DNA of 54,736 nucleotides, taken from Oscillatoriales cyanobacterium M59_W2019_021. Lineage in GTDB: Bacteria; Cyanobacteriota; Cyanobacteriia; Cyanobacteriales; Geitlerinemataceae. Numbering within the stretch: position 1 is the first letter of the stretch; every line of letters begins with the position of its first letter. Below are positions 43,280 through 52,595 of the stretch, one piece after another. The stretch is from positions 1-54,736 of the forward strand of contig DVED01000124.1 of assembly GCA_015295945.1 (NCBI GenBank), read 5' to 3'. Below the pieces are notes generated by a model that was not told the DNA's origin, ran no database searches, and saw only the letters and a list, made by a program, of their open reading frames with translations. A program made the translations under genes and the position numbers.

Positions 43280-44071
43280 TCAATTTCCGCAAGCGGGACA
43301 GGGACGATCGAGATCGCTCTGAAAGATGGGATACCCGCAACGATCGCACAAATCGTAGCTTCCCGCCACTAAGCCGTGTTTGACGGCAACCCGTTGGTCA
43401 AACACGAAACATTCCCCCTGCCACAGGCTATCTTCCGGGGGAATGTCTTCCAAGTATTTGAGAATGCCGCCTCGGAGGTGATAGACCTCCTCAAATCCTT
43501 CCCCGAGTAAATAGGAGGTGGCTTTCTCGCAGCGAATGCCCCCCGTACAAAAGAGTGCCACTTTTTTGTGTCGGCGGGGGTCGAGGTGTCCTCGGACGTA
43601 GTTGGGAAAGTCCCGAAACGATTCGGTGTGGGGGTTTTGGGCGCCAGAGAAAGTGCCGATCGCCACTTCGTAAGCATTGCGAGTATCGATGACGAGGGTT
43701 TCGGGATCGCGAATTAACTCGTTCCAGGCGTGAGGACTGACATAGGTTCCCACGCGATCGCCCGGATTGACGGTGGGGACGCCAAAGGTGACGATCTCCT
43801 TTTTCAACCGCACTTTTAACCGTTGGAAGGGGGGAACCTCGGCTTCGGATTCCTGGGTTTCGAGATCGGCTAACCGGGGATCGCCACGCAGAAATTCGAT
43901 CGCAGCATCGATCGCCCCCCGAGATCCGGCGATCGTCCCGTTAATCCCCTCCGCCGCCAGCAAGATCGTCCCTTTCACCCCTCGTTGGTGGCAGTACGTC
44001 CACAACGGAACCCGCTGGTCGGCAAAGTCGGCAAGGGGGGCGAATTTATAAAAGGTGGCAATTACGATCAT
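43280..44071 (-). CDS. trhO: tRNA uridine(34) hydroxylase TrhO, rhodanese family
   Basis: 263 residues. Oxygen-dependent hydroxylation of U34 in tRNA, a step to cmo5U/mo5U modification. The N-terminal domain ([20 protein letters not shown]) and the rhodanese domain with catalytic Cys in [18 protein letters not shown] fit the family. The C-terminus [24 protein letters not shown] has paired CxxC motifs for zinc. A TTATTGG heptamer array adjoins the start codon. Its neighbour, tRNA-Ala, lies 185 bases upstream on the other strand. Confidence 0.92.
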   Translation of the reverse strand: MIVIATFYKFAPLADFADQRVPLWTYCHQRGVKGTILLAAEGINGTIAGSRGAIDAAIEFLRGDPRLADLETQESEAEVPPFQRLKVRLKKEIVTFGVPTVNPGDRVGTYVSPHAWNELIRDPETLVIDTRNAYEVAIGTFSGAQNPHTESFRDFPNYVRGHLDPRRHKKVALFCTGGIRCEKATSYLLGEGFEEVYHLRGGILKYLEDIPPEDSLWQGECFVFDQRVAVKHGLVAGSYDLCDRCGYPIFQSDLDRPCPACGN

Positions 44072-44072
44072 C

Positions 44073-44100
44073 GGTTATTGGTTATTGGTTATTGGTTAGT
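44073..44100. repeat. Heptamer array (GGTTATT)n
   Basis: Three to four units, starting two bases upstream of the trhO start codon. Confidence 0.85.
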
Positions 44101-44255
44101 AGTTAGTCGCTTTTCTCCCCCTGCCTCCCCTGCTCCCCCTGCTCAAGAAAGCTTCTAAAAAAATTTGCGATCGCCCCTAGACAAACACGCTATAAAAGGT
44201 ATAATAGCAAAGGCGAAACGAGAAAACGCACGAGTCAAGCGGTTTTCCCAGTTTC

Positions 44256-44328
44256 GGGGGTATAGCTCAGTTGGTAGAGCGCCTGCTTTGCAAGCAGGAT
44301 GTCAGGAGTTCGAGTCTCCTTACCTCCA
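44256..44328 (+). tRNA. tRNA-Ala (anticodon UGC)
   Basis: 73 bases, no encoded CCA. The acceptor stem GGGGGTA/TACCTCC (one G-U), D arm GCTCAGTTGGTAGAGC, anticodon arm CCTGC-TTTGCAA-GCAGG and T arm AGGAG-TTCGAGT-CTCCT are complete. The TGC anticodon reads Ala codons. Confidence 0.97.
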
Positions 44329-44418
44329 TTCAGAAGCAGATAGCAGTTAGCCATTATTGGGGCAACTGGCAAGAGGGAGCGATGGCAACTTTTCAGACCC
44401 GTCCTCGGTAACTTGCTA

Positions 44419-44544
44419 GGGTCTGTCATCAATTAGCCGTACATCCGGCACTAGGCGTGGATTCTGGCTTGGGGATGTGTTTTCGAGCCATCGCACCTAA
44501 ATCCTTGTCCCGAAAGGGTTCTAGATTTAATTGATGACGCGCCC
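44419..44544. mobile_element. MITE-like element, 126 bp, TA-flanked
   Basis: Terminal inverted repeats GGGTCTGTCATCAATTA (44419-44435) and TAATTGATGACGCGCCC (44528-44544) match at 14 of 17 positions and are each flanked by TA (44417-44418 and 44545-44546), as for a TA target duplication. It has no open frame. It lies 90 bases downstream of tRNA-Ala and resembles ends of IS630- or IS5-like elements. Confidence 0.75.
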
Positions 44545-44573
44545 TAAGTTGGCTAACCACTAACCGCTAACCG

Positions 44574-44852
44574 CTAGCAATACAGTCGGTCTTGGTAAAA
44601 GTCTTCGCAAGAGACGGGGGTAACTTCCTGAAGACCGAGACTTTCGAGATGTGAGATCCATCCGTCTAAGGTATCTTCAACCGGGAGCAATCCGATCGCC
44701 CTGGCGACGTCGGCAACCCAAGGAACCGTGGAGATGCGGTATCCCTGCCAGTTAACGCCGAGTTCGAGCCAATCGGGAACGCGACGATCGTCAAAACCCG
44801 TCGATCGTTCCCAACTGGCGAGGAAGCAATAAATTTTGCAGCCATTTCGCAT
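44574..44852 (-). CDS. Hypothetical protein
   Basis: 92 residues (MRNGCKIYCFLASWER...CEDFYQDRLYC). It has several Trp and acidic residues, and an even mix of helix-forming blocks (VADVARAIGLLPVEDTLDG, WISHLESLGLQ). No family is recognised. It is 64 bases downstream of the ABM-fold gene on the same strand and might be in one transcript with it. The 3' end lies 30 bases from the MITE. Confidence 0.5.
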   Translation of the reverse strand: MRNGCKIYCFLASWERSTGFDDRRVPDWLELGVNWQGYRISTVPWVADVARAIGLLPVEDTLDGWISHLESLGLQEVTPVSCEDFYQDRLYC

Positions 44853-44916
44853 CCTTCAACCTCTTAGAGAGAGATGGGCAAGTGAGGAGCAATCGACTTG
44901 GACGAGAGAGGAACGG

Positions 44917-45252
44917 TTAAGTTGCCTCCACCACCGGAGTTTCCACTTCCGCACACACTTCGTAGAACATCGTTTGCGGGGGACGGGCGAACAAATGCGC
45001 CATTTCCTGCAAAACTGCTTCGCAGGTTTCATTTTTGTTGGCATCCATGTCCTCAATGCCTTCCCAAAAAATGACGGCAATGCCTTTATCCGTTCCCGGT
45101 TCTTGGAGCAAATACGCACCCTTAAACCCTTGGCTGTAGGTGGAAACGGCTTTTTCAAACAATTCTTTGGCTTCGGTAAACTTACCGGGTTTGAATTCGC
45201 CCTCGGCAACGTAGGCAATTTTATGTTTGAGGAAATCGAGAAAGTCACTCAT
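44917..45252 (-). CDS. Small ABM-like protein
   Basis: 111 residues from the ATG at 45252 (MSDFLDFLKHKIAYVAEG), which has an AGGAG site about 12 bases upstream; the frame open to 45444 is not supported. The sequence EGEFKPGKFTEAKELFEKAV followed by YLLQEPGTDKGIAVIFWEG resembles antibiotic-biosynthesis monooxygenase (dimeric alpha-beta barrel) proteins of cyanobacteria. Substrate unknown; many are heme- or quinone-related or without catalysis. It is divergent from the MetF-family gene. Confidence 0.7.
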   Translation of the reverse strand: MSDFLDFLKHKIAYVAEGEFKPGKFTEAKELFEKAVSTYSQGFKGAYLLQEPGTDKGIAVIFWEGIEDMDANKNETCEAVLQEMAHLFARPPQTMFYEVCAEVETPVVEAT

Positions 45253-45547
45253 GATTCGGGCAATCTCCTGATGTTTCTTCGGCGACGTTGTGAGTCGATC
45301 GTTGGCATTATAGAGCGATCGCGTTCGTTGGCGGACAATCGCAACCAGAATTTCCGATTTGATTTGATTCCGAATTTGGCGATCTTGAGGGGCGATCGAG
45401 CGCCGAGCAGGGCAATTGGCTCTAAAATGGACACTGGACTTCAAACTCTCTCGGTCTGAGAGCGGCGAGTTTTTGCCGGACTTCCATTACCTCTCGTCCC
45501 CTGGATGGCATCTTCGTGCCTCTCGTCGATTTCATTTTCCTTTCCCC

Positions 45548-46447
45548 ATGACCCCGATCCTTTCCCGTTTCCGCAATGCCGTCCGTGCTGGCGAGTTTTT
45601 AATCACCGCAGAAGTTATGCCCCCTAAAGGTGGGAACCCCACACACGCCCTAGAAATGGCGAAGGGTTTGAAAGATCGAGTTCACGCCGTCAATATTACC
45701 GACGGCTCGAGGGCAGTGTTGCGGATGTCTCCGTTGGTGATGTCGGTGTTGCTCCTGCAAAACGGCATCGAACCGATTTGTCAGGTGGCGTGCCGCGATC
45801 GCAATCGCATCGGCTTGCAAGCGGACTTGATGGGCGCTCACGCTTTGGGAATTCGCAATATCTTAGCGCTGACGGGCGATCCGGTCAAAGCGGGGGATTA
45901 CCCCGACGCTCGCAGTGTGTTCGATTGGGAGTCGGTGCGGTTGCTGGGGGCAATTTCCAAGTTGAATGAGGGATTGGATGCCAACGACAAACCCCTACCC
46001 GACGGTCCGTTGGAGTTATTTCCCGGTGCGGCAGTCGATCCCCAACTGAAGAGTTTTTCCAGCTTGCAACGCCGTTTCGAGCGTAAAATCGAAGCGGGGG
46101 CGGAGTTTTTCCAAAGTCAACTGATCTCCGACTTTGATCGCCTCGATAAGTTTATGACTCAAGTGGCTAACGGCACGGGCAAACCCGTTCTCGCCGGCAT
46201 TTTCTTAATCAAGTCAGCAAAAAATGCTCGCTTTCTCAACAAGTACGTTCCCGGCGTGCACATCCCCGAAGAGACCATCGATCGCTTGGAAAAGGCAACC
46301 GATCCCCTGCAAGAAGGCGTGGCGATCGCCGCCGAACAAGTCCAACTCGCCCGCCAAATCTGCCAAGGCGTGCATATGATGGCAGTTAAGCGGGAAGATC
46401 TCATTCCTCAAATTCTCGATCGGGCGGGGATTGAGCCTTTGACGTAA
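45548..46447 (+). CDS. Methylenetetrahydrofolate reductase family protein
   Basis: 299 residues from the ATG at 45548 (MTPILSRFRNAVRAGEFLITAEV). The TIM-barrel blocks AEVMPPKGGNP, HAVNITDGSRAVLRM, PICQVACRDRNRIGLQADL, ILALTGDPVKAGDYP, FFQSQLISDFDRL and PVLAGIFLI with VPGVHIPEETI are all typical of MetF. It would reduce 5,10-methylene-THF to 5-methyl-THF for methionine synthesis. Relative to E. coli MetF the start is divergent and the family branch is common in cyanobacteria; it may use ferredoxin or another donor, so no symbol is given. Confidence 0.87.
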   Translation: MTPILSRFRNAVRAGEFLITAEVMPPKGGNPTHALEMAKGLKDRVHAVNITDGSRAVLRMSPLVMSVLLLQNGIEPICQVACRDRNRIGLQADLMGAHALGIRNILALTGDPVKAGDYPDARSVFDWESVRLLGAISKLNEGLDANDKPLPDGPLELFPGAAVDPQLKSFSSLQRRFERKIEAGAEFFQSQLISDFDRLDKFMTQVANGTGKPVLAGIFLIKSAKNARFLNKYVPGVHIPEETIDRLEKATDPLQEGVAIAAEQVQLARQICQGVHMMAVKREDLIPQILDRAGIEPLT

Positions 46448-46472
46448 TCGTTGTTTGTTGTACTGATTTAAG

Positions 46473-46730
46473 TCAAATTCGACGCCAATCTTGCCACTCT
46501 AAACCATCAATTCGATCGAAATGGCATTGATTATGGGTGATAAGAACTAGATCGTTCGAGATGGCAACACCTGCAATCAGGAGGTCGATATCATCAACTG
46601 GGGTTCCGCTACGTCGCAAAGTTGCGTAAATTTCGGCAGAAAGTTTCACAGACTCCTCAGTGAGAGGCAAGATGAGATTCCGATCTGGTTTGGGTGTCAG
46701 AAAAATTGAACTGCAATCTAAAAGAATGTA
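46473..46730 (-). pseudogene. PIN-domain toxin remnant
   Basis: The longest open frame, from TTG at 46670, gives 65 residues of a PIN C-terminal half: GTPVDDIDLLIAGVAISNDL and LITHNQCHFDRIDGLEW. Reading the same frame upstream to 46730 adds YILLDCSSIFLTPKPDRNLI, the strand-and-Asp start of a PIN domain, but with no start codon and with about 40-50 residues of the middle domain missing. An internal deletion has therefore joined the two ends. It overlaps the antitoxin candidate's 3' region. Confidence 0.6.
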
Positions 46731-46815
46731 CTAGATTGTATAGTGCCATCAACGGGTCTTCTGGAACAAGCTGGATTTCTTCTAAAACTTTGGTCTTTAG
46801 ATCTGAGATATTCAT
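46657..46815 (-). CDS. Antitoxin-like small protein, 3' end disturbed
   Basis: 52 residues from an ATG at 46815 behind a strong GGAGGG site (7 bases). MNISDLKTKVLEEIQLVPED continues as PLMALYNLVHSFRLQ, the N-terminal helix-helix pattern of the small antitoxin family paired with PIN toxins. The last 17 residues run in the antitoxin frame over PIN sequence and are probably not native. The locus is a decayed toxin-antitoxin pair; whether this peptide is still made is unknown. Confidence 0.55.
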   Translation of the reverse strand: MNISDLKTKVLEEIQLVPEDPLMALYNLVHSFRLQFNFSDTQTRSESHLASH

Positions 46816-46875
46816 CAATAAGCCCTCCAAAACTTCGCTCTCTATTGTGAGATTTTATGGCTTTCAATAATGTCT

Positions 46876-49809
46876 CTAATTCGACGAAGAAGCGGTTGTT
46901 TCCGGTTCCGAAAAATCTTCGGGCGATCCAAAAATATCGCTATCGTCCCACTCATCCTCTTCTTCCGGTTTGATCGACCGAATCGGACGAGAAAAATCCA
47001 TTAAATCGTTGGGTGCGAGGACGGTAACTTCGACGCTAGGTACGCTGTCTTCTGGCGAAGAGTCGAGTTCTTCGTCATTATCTGGCTCGATGTCTTCTAA
47101 TTCCGCATTTTCTAAATCTGCCTCTTCTAATTCAACTTCCTGGGTTTCAACTACAGGAGCGATCGCCTTATCTTCAACTGGCACTCGATCGATCCCTTTC
47201 TTGGTGAAAACTAGTCCATCTTCGCGACACTCAACCACGATCGTATCGCCTTCTACAAACGCCATTTCTAACAGTTTGGTAGCGATCGGGTTTTCCAATT
47301 CCCGTTGAATGGCTCGCTTCAAGGGACGCGCCCCGTACACCGGATCGTAGCCCACATCGGCGATATAAGTTTGTGCCGCTTGAGTGAGTTCGATTTTGAT
47401 TTTTTGTTCGCCTAACAACCGTTCCAACCGCTTAATTTGAATACCGACAATATCGCGCAATTCGGCTTTACTCAGCGGGTGGAAGAGGATAATATCGTCA
47501 ACGCGATTGAGGAATTCCGGGCGGAAGTGCGATCGCAAAGCATCGTACACCCGCTTTCGCATTTCTTCGTATTTGGCATCGTTCCCCGCCACATCTAAAA
47601 TGTGTTGGGAACCGATATTACTGGTCATCACAATCACGGTATTGCAGAAGTCTACCGTTCTCCCTTGAGAATCGGTAATTCGCCCGTCATCGAGGACTTG
47701 CAGCAAAATATTAAAAACATCCGGGTGAGCCTTTTCTACCTCGTCAAACAACAACACCGAATAGGGTTTGCGGCGGATGGCTTCCGAGAGTTGTCCCCCT
47801 TCCTCGAATCCCACATATCCCGGAGGCGCACCCACTAAGCGGGCAACGGAATGTTTTTCCATATATTCCGACATATCGATCCGCACCAAGGCATCGCGAT
47901 CGTCGAATAACGATGCTGCCAATGCCCGCGCTAATTCCGTTTTTCCCACCCCTGTGGGACCCATGAACAGGAAGGAACCGATCGGACGACCGGGATCTTT
48001 CATTCCGGCACGGGCGCGGCGGATGGCGGCGGAAACGGCTTCTACGGCTTCCGATTGTCCGATGACGCGCTGGTGCAGTTGGGTTTCGAGTTGCAGCAAT
48101 TTTTGCCGTTCTGACTCCAGTAAGCGGTTCACCGGAATTCCCGTCCACTTGGCGACGATTTCGGCGATGTCGGCTTCGGTGACTTCCTCTCGCAGCATGG
48201 TCGTGCCTTGGGATTGGAGGGTCATCAGTTCGGTTTCCTTAGCTTCGCGATCGCGCTGAACCACCGCCAATTCGCCGTATTTCAATCGTGCCGCCAGTTC
48301 CAAATCCGATTTCCGTTCCGCTTGTTCGATCTTCAGGCGCAGTTGTTCTTCTTCTTCTTTAAGCGTATTGATGGAATCCAGGAGTTGCTTTTCGCCCTGC
48401 CACTGAGAACTGAGTTCTTCTTGCCGGGTTTTCAATTGGTCGATTTCTTGGCGGATGCGTCCCAACCGTTCCTGAGAAGGCGCGTAGGTTCCCACCCGTT
48501 CCTCTTCCGCTTCCAGAGACAGCTTTTCCATCTCCAACTGCATCAAGCGGCGATCGACATCTTCCAATTCGGCGGGTTTGGAGGTAATCTCCATCTTTAA
48601 GGTCGCCGCCGCTTCGTCTACGAGATCGATCGCCTTATCCGGGAGAAATCGATCGCTGATATAACGGTTGGATAGCGTTGCCGCCGCCACCAACGCCGCA
48701 TCGATAATCTTCACCCCGTGGTGGACTTCGTAGCGTTCCTTCAGCCCGCGCAGAATGGAAATGGTATCCTCCACGCTGGGTTGTCCCACGTAAACCTGTT
48801 GAAAGCGGCGTTCGAGTGCTTTATCCTTTTCGATATGCTTGCGGAACTCATCGATCGTCGTTGCCCCGATACACCGCAGTTCCCCCCGTCCCAGCATCGG
48901 TTTGAGCAAGTTTCCCGCATCCATCGTCCCTTGGCTGCCGCCGCCTCCCGCACCGATGACGGTGTGCAATTCGTCGATAAACAGGACGATTTGCCCGTTG
49001 GAACCCGTCACTTCTCGCAAGACCGATCGCAACCGTTCCTCAAATTCTCCCCGAAACTTCGCCCCGGCAATTAAACTGCCCATATCTAAGGAAATCAAGC
49101 GGCGATTTTTCAGCGATTCCGGCACGTCGCCGTTGACGATGCGTTGCGCCAAGGCTTCGGCTACCGCCGTTTTCCCCACCCCCGGTTCGCCGATCAACAC
49201 CGGGTTATTTTTGCGCCGCCGGGAGAGAATGCCGATCGTCTGGCGAATTTCCTCATCTCTGCCGATGACCGGATCGAGTTTCCCTGCTCTGGCTTGTTCC
49301 GTCAAGTCTCTGCCGTATCGTTCCAGAACCCCTTCGGCTTGTTCGGCTTTGGCTTCTTTCTTTTGAGTGGCTTGGCGCAGTTTTTTGATGGCGGCGGCAA
49401 GTTGCGCTTGTTCCACGTTGAGGGTTTTCAGCGCTCGCCGTCCGATGCGATCGTCCTGGGCCAATCCTAACAGCAAGTGTTCTTCGGAAATCACCTCATC
49501 TTGGAAGTTCTGCCGCGCCGCATCCGCCTTATCCAGCATGGTATCCAAGCTGCGACCCAAATACAACTGATCGATGCGATACACTTTGGGATGGCGCTTG
49601 GCGAAGGTGTCCAGTTGTTGCGCCAGGGTTTCCGGTTCCACACCGACGGCTTGGAGAATTTGCTGCGCGAGATCCGAATGCTCCAACAGTGCCAGGGCAA
49701 CGTGTTCGACTTCTAAGTATTGATTTTGGTAGCGTTTGGCAACATCTTGGGAGTTGACGATGGCATCCCAGGCTTTATCGGTAAATTGGGTGGGGTCTGT
49801 TGGCTGCAT
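46876..49809 (-). CDS. clpB: ATP-dependent chaperone ClpB with acidic C-terminal tail
   Basis: 977 residues; hexameric AAA+ disaggregase that works with DnaK to solubilise protein aggregates. The N-domain is followed by NBD1 ([28 protein letters not shown]), the coiled M-domain ([20 protein letters not shown] and onward), and NBD2 ([27 protein letters not shown]). Typical ClpB is about 860-880 residues; here about 100 extra residues follow the last AAA+ small domain (from [14 protein letters not shown] to PETTASSSN), strongly acidic with many Glu/Asp. The tail has no known domain. Confidence 0.95.
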   Translation of the reverse strand: MQPTDPTQFTDKAWDAIVNSQDVAKRYQNQYLEVEHVALALLEHSDLAQQILQAVGVEPETLAQQLDTFAKRHPKVYRIDQLYLGRSLDTMLDKADAARQNFQDEVISEEHLLLGLAQDDRIGRRALKTLNVEQAQLAAAIKKLRQATQKKEAKAEQAEGVLERYGRDLTEQARAGKLDPVIGRDEEIRQTIGILSRRRKNNPVLIGEPGVGKTAVAEALAQRIVNGDVPESLKNRRLISLDMGSLIAGAKFRGEFEERLRSVLREVTGSNGQIVLFIDELHTVIGAGGGGSQGTMDAGNLLKPMLGRGELRCIGATTIDEFRKHIEKDKALERRFQQVYVGQPSVEDTISILRGLKERYEVHHGVKIIDAALVAAATLSNRYISDRFLPDKAIDLVDEAAATLKMEITSKPAELEDVDRRLMQLEMEKLSLEAEEERVGTYAPSQERLGRIRQEIDQLKTRQEELSSQWQGEKQLLDSINTLKEEEEQLRLKIEQAERKSDLELAARLKYGELAVVQRDREAKETELMTLQSQGTTMLREEVTEADIAEIVAKWTGIPVNRLLESERQKLLQLETQLHQRVIGQSEAVEAVSAAIRRARAGMKDPGRPIGSFLFMGPTGVGKTELARALAASLFDDRDALVRIDMSEYMEKHSVARLVGAPPGYVGFEEGGQLSEAIRRKPYSVLLFDEVEKAHPDVFNILLQVLDDGRITDSQGRTVDFCNTVIVMTSNIGSQHILDVAGNDAKYEEMRKRVYDALRSHFRPEFLNRVDDIILFHPLSKAELRDIVGIQIKRLERLLGEQKIKIELTQAAQTYIADVGYDPVYGARPLKRAIQRELENPIATKLLEMAFVEGDTIVVECREDGLVFTKKGIDRVPVEDKAIAPVVETQEVELEEADLENAELEDIEPDNDEELDSSPEDSVPSVEVTVLAPNDLMDFSRPIRSIKPEEEDEWDDSDIFGSPEDFSEPETTASSSN

Positions 49810-50084
49810 AGAGTCGGGTACGGGGTAACGAATGGTTTCTATGTAATGCTGCTACAAATACCGAGCAGGGGGAGCAGGGGGAGAGTGGGTAGCCAACATT
49901 GAGGGAATCGAGATATTCAGGAGGGAGTGCGGGACTACTTTGGGGTGGCTCGGCGATCGAGAAGTTTGTTTCTACCTTAGAACAATTTGGCAGTGGCGAC
50001 TAGTCTGGGGCGATCGGTCTCCAGGTTTTGGGCTAGCCTTTCTTTCAAAATTCATCCCGGCACTCGGACAACATCTCAGTCGTT
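49810..50084. other. Intergenic region upstream of clpB
   Basis: No gene. Contains an AGCAGGGGGAGCAGGGGGAG purine-rich direct repeat (about 49864-49883), a common filler sequence in this window. The clpB promoter should be in the first 100 bases, but no clear CIRCE or sigma-32-like element was found. Confidence 0.5.
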
Positions 50085-50420
50085 TTACTCTTGTGTCGGT
50101 AGCAAAGGTTGGATGTAAGTGAGAAGTTCCAGGAGATCGGTCTGAATAATTCTCCAGATCCGATCGAGATCGACCCGTTCGTACTCATGCACGGCAATAT
50201 CGCGTAAACCCGCAATGTTGCGCCAAGGAATTGTCGGGTGTTGAGAACGAAATTCTGGCGATAATCGCTTCGTCGCCTCACCAATAATAATTAATCGTCG
50301 CAGCACGGCATCCTGTTTTTCTTCGTTCTGGGTAAAACGATCGAGATCGATGCCCTGGGTGTATCGCATAATGAGGTGAATTGAATCGGAAATATCGATA
50401 AGCGATTCGTTATCTCGCAT
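50085..50420 (-). CDS. hepT: HepT-type HEPN toxin (DUF86)
   Basis: 111 residues. HEPN nuclease fold with the RxxxxH motif in GLRDIAVHEYERVDLDRIW (Arg73, His78, Tyr80). The start DNESLIDISDSIHLIMRYTQGID is a typical DUF86 helix. HEPN toxins cleave RNA and are neutralised by the partner MntA through AMPylation of the Tyr near the active site. Its start overlaps the 3' end of the antitoxin gene by 11 bases, so the pair is coupled. Confidence 0.87.
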   Translation of the reverse strand: MRDNESLIDISDSIHLIMRYTQGIDLDRFTQNEEKQDAVLRRLIIIGEATKRLSPEFRSQHPTIPWRNIAGLRDIAVHEYERVDLDRIWRIIQTDLLELLTYIQPLLPTQE

Positions 50421-50871
50421 GATAAATAATCCGATGCGAATTTAAAATATTCTGACGCCGCAGCCAATTGCGGCTGTTCAGAATGGCTTTCTTACTCACA
50501 AAATCCACTTTACGATCGAATAACGTCTCTAATTGCTCTTGCATCTCGAATATTTCCAGCCCGTAGTTTGCCTCGGCTGAAAAAAGATACAGTACGTCGA
50601 TATCGCTGGGATCTTCTCCTTCGGCACGAAAATCCTCTCGGAGAACCGAACCAAATAAAGCCAATTCGGCAATCTGCCATTTGTGACAAAAGTTTGAGAT
50701 TGCTTCTGGGGTCGTTTGCAGGCGATCGAAAATTTGACCCACAGATAACTCGAATTCTTGGGGCGCAAGTCTCTGTTCTTCTGGCAAATGTTCGGAATTG
50801 CCAGTGATGCCACCCGAAACACGAGTTGGAGATAACGAATGGGTCATTACAATTCGATCGAAACCGTCCAT
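50410..50871 (-). CDS. mntA: MntA-type nucleotidyltransferase antitoxin
   Basis: 153 residues. The minimal nucleotidyltransferase motif is in LALFGSVLREDFRAEG followed by DIDVLYLF (G-S ... D-x-D), but the spacing between GS and DxD is 14 residues, four longer than usual. It would transfer AMP to the partner HepT. N-terminal residues 1-45 include no known domain; start alternatives at M9 exist. It and the HepT gene form a two-gene cassette in the same direction as the repeat protein upstream. Confidence 0.87.
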   Translation of the reverse strand: MDGFDRIVMTHSLSPTRVSGGITGNSEHLPEEQRLAPQEFELSVGQIFDRLQTTPEAISNFCHKWQIAELALFGSVLREDFRAEGEDPSDIDVLYLFSAEANYGLEIFEMQEQLETLFDRKVDFVSKKAILNSRNWLRRQNILNSHRIIYHAR

Positions 50872-50918
50872 TTGCCCTTAATTTTAACGTAAGAGAAATT
50901 CGAGCGTCGATCGCCACT

Positions 50919-52364
50919 TTACAAGCCTATCAGGGCGATCGCCTGTTCTATAATTTCTGTAGCCTGTTCGGTTTGTCCGTTCTCGGCTAAAGTGTCGGCA
51001 ATGTCTGTCAGTGCCGAGGCTTTCCGTTGGTCATCGGGAATAGATTGAGCCACCTCCAAAGCTCGCTCTAACTGTCCCGCTTTGGCTAAGGCAACAGCAA
51101 TCCCATACAATGCCCAGGCTTTGGGCTTGTCATCGGGAAAGGATTGAGCCACCTCCAAAGCTCGCTCTAACTGTCCCGCTTCGACTAAGGCAACAGCAAT
51201 CCCACCCAACGCCCCGGCTTTGGGCTTGTCATCGGGAAAGGTTTGAGCCACCTCTAATGCTCGCTCTAACTGTCCCACTTCGGCTAAGGCAACCGCAATC
51301 TCATACAACGCCCTGCCTTTCCACCCGTTATCGGTAATCGATTGAGCCACCTCTAATGCTCGCTCGGACTGTCCCGCTTTGGCTAAGGCAACAGCAATCT
51401 CATACAACGCACTGGCTTTGAGCCTGTCATCGGGAAAGGTTTGAGCCACCTCTAATGCTCGCTCTAACTGTCCCGCTTCGACTAAGGCAACAGCAATCCC
51501 ACCCAACGCCCCGGCTTTGGGCTCGTCATCGGGAAGGGACTCGGTCACCTCCAATGCTCGATCGAATTGTCCCACTTCGACAGCAATGCCTGTCAGTACC
51601 CAGGCTTTGGACCCGTCATCGGGAAAGGTTTGAGCCACCTCCAATGCTCGATCGAATTGTCCCGCTTCGACAGCAATGCCTGTCAGTACCCAGGCTTTGG
51701 ACCCGTCATCGGGAAAGGTTTGAGCCACCTCCAAAGCTCGCTCGACTTGTCCCGCTTCGGCTAAGGCAAGAGCAATCCCATACAATGCCTCGGCTTTCGT
51801 CCAGTCACCGGGAAGGGACTCGGTCACCTCTAATGCTTGATCGATTTCTCCCGCTTTGGCTAAGGCAACAGCAATCCCACGCAATGCCTCAGCTTTCGTC
51901 CAGTCACTGGGAAGGGACCCGGCTACCTCTAATGCTCCATCGACGTTTCCGGTTTCGACTAAGGCAATCCCAATTTCACTCAACGTTAAAGTTTTGCTCA
52001 AATCAGTAACGGTTTGAGCCACATCCAATGCTCGATCGATTTCTCCAGCTTCGGCTAAGGTAACAGCAATTCCACGCAATGCCGAGTCTTTTGATACCGA
52101 TCCTTCATCGGTAATGGCGCCAGAGATCTCCAACGCTCGATCGAATTGTCTCACTTTTGCCAAAACTACAGCTATTTGGGATAACAGGTCAGGGTCGTGC
52201 TGTAGCGTTTGAGACAAATGGAATGACTCAGCAGCCAATTCCCCGGTCTTGCCAATCACACCCAGATTCTCAGTGTTCGTTACAGAAATTGCCCCCCATC
52301 CGGCACGCGGCATGAGAACCGCCAGAGACGCTAGCACGGGAATGAAGAGTGTTTGAAGTTTCAT
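50919..52364 (-). CDS. Secreted TPR-like repeat protein, paralogue 1
   Basis: 481 residues. A signal peptide (MKLQTLFIPVLASLAVLMPRAGWG) implies export. The rest is about a dozen tandem units of about 33 residues with the consensus GQLERALEVAQTFPDD then KPKAGALGGIAVALVEA: pairs of short helices as in TPR/PPR-like solenoids. Two units are shortened to 30 residues (GIAVEAGQFDR...), and these two adjacent DNA copies (51551-51640, 51641-51730) differ at a single base, showing recent duplication. It ends ALIGL, shared with the paralogue at 53213. Function unknown; a binding or scaffold surface is the safest inference. Confidence 0.82.
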   Translation of the reverse strand: MKLQTLFIPVLASLAVLMPRAGWGAISVTNTENLGVIGKTGELAAESFHLSQTLQHDPDLLSQIAVVLAKVRQFDRALEISGAITDEGSVSKDSALRGIAVTLAEAGEIDRALDVAQTVTDLSKTLTLSEIGIALVETGNVDGALEVAGSLPSDWTKAEALRGIAVALAKAGEIDQALEVTESLPGDWTKAEALYGIALALAEAGQVERALEVAQTFPDDGSKAWVLTGIAVEAGQFDRALEVAQTFPDDGSKAWVLTGIAVEVGQFDRALEVTESLPDDEPKAGALGGIAVALVEAGQLERALEVAQTFPDDRLKASALYEIAVALAKAGQSERALEVAQSITDNGWKGRALYEIAVALAEVGQLERALEVAQTFPDDKPKAGALGGIAVALVEAGQLERALEVAQSFPDDKPKAWALYGIAVALAKAGQLERALEVAQSIPDDQRKASALTDIADTLAENGQTEQATEIIEQAIALIGL

Positions 52365-52431
52365 CGTGACTCTTGAGAGATCGGGGTAGATCTATCTCAC
52401 TCTACCAATTTCTTGGGATGTATCAATTATC
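52365..52431 (-). promoter_or_regulatory. Conserved upstream sequence of repeat protein 1
   Basis: This segment, ending GGTAGA TCTATCTCAC TCTACC (an inverted GGTAGA/TCTACC), is nearly identical to 54428-54491 upstream of the paralogue. It begins directly at the start codon and probably holds a leader or operator. Confidence 0.6.
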
Positions 52432-52595
52432 GCGATCGCTTCGGCGACTCCGCAGGAGTATCGCCCTCTCCATTCTGGGTTAAAACATTGATTTTGGGTG
52501 AGGGTCGATCGATCGTTCCAGGGATTATACGATCGAGGTAGGAGATTTGCGAAAATCGATCGAAGTTGTTTTGCCAAACGATGAGGAACCCTCAC

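Noticed and set aside
51110-52009. Plus-strand frames across the repeat protein
   Set aside because: They are antisense to a repeated gene, so repeats also produce repetitive, Arg-rich shadow frames.
50919-52364. Tandem DNA repeats considered as a CRISPR array
   Set aside because: Repeats have a 99- or 90-base period, encode a continuous protein with signal peptide and have no unique spacers.
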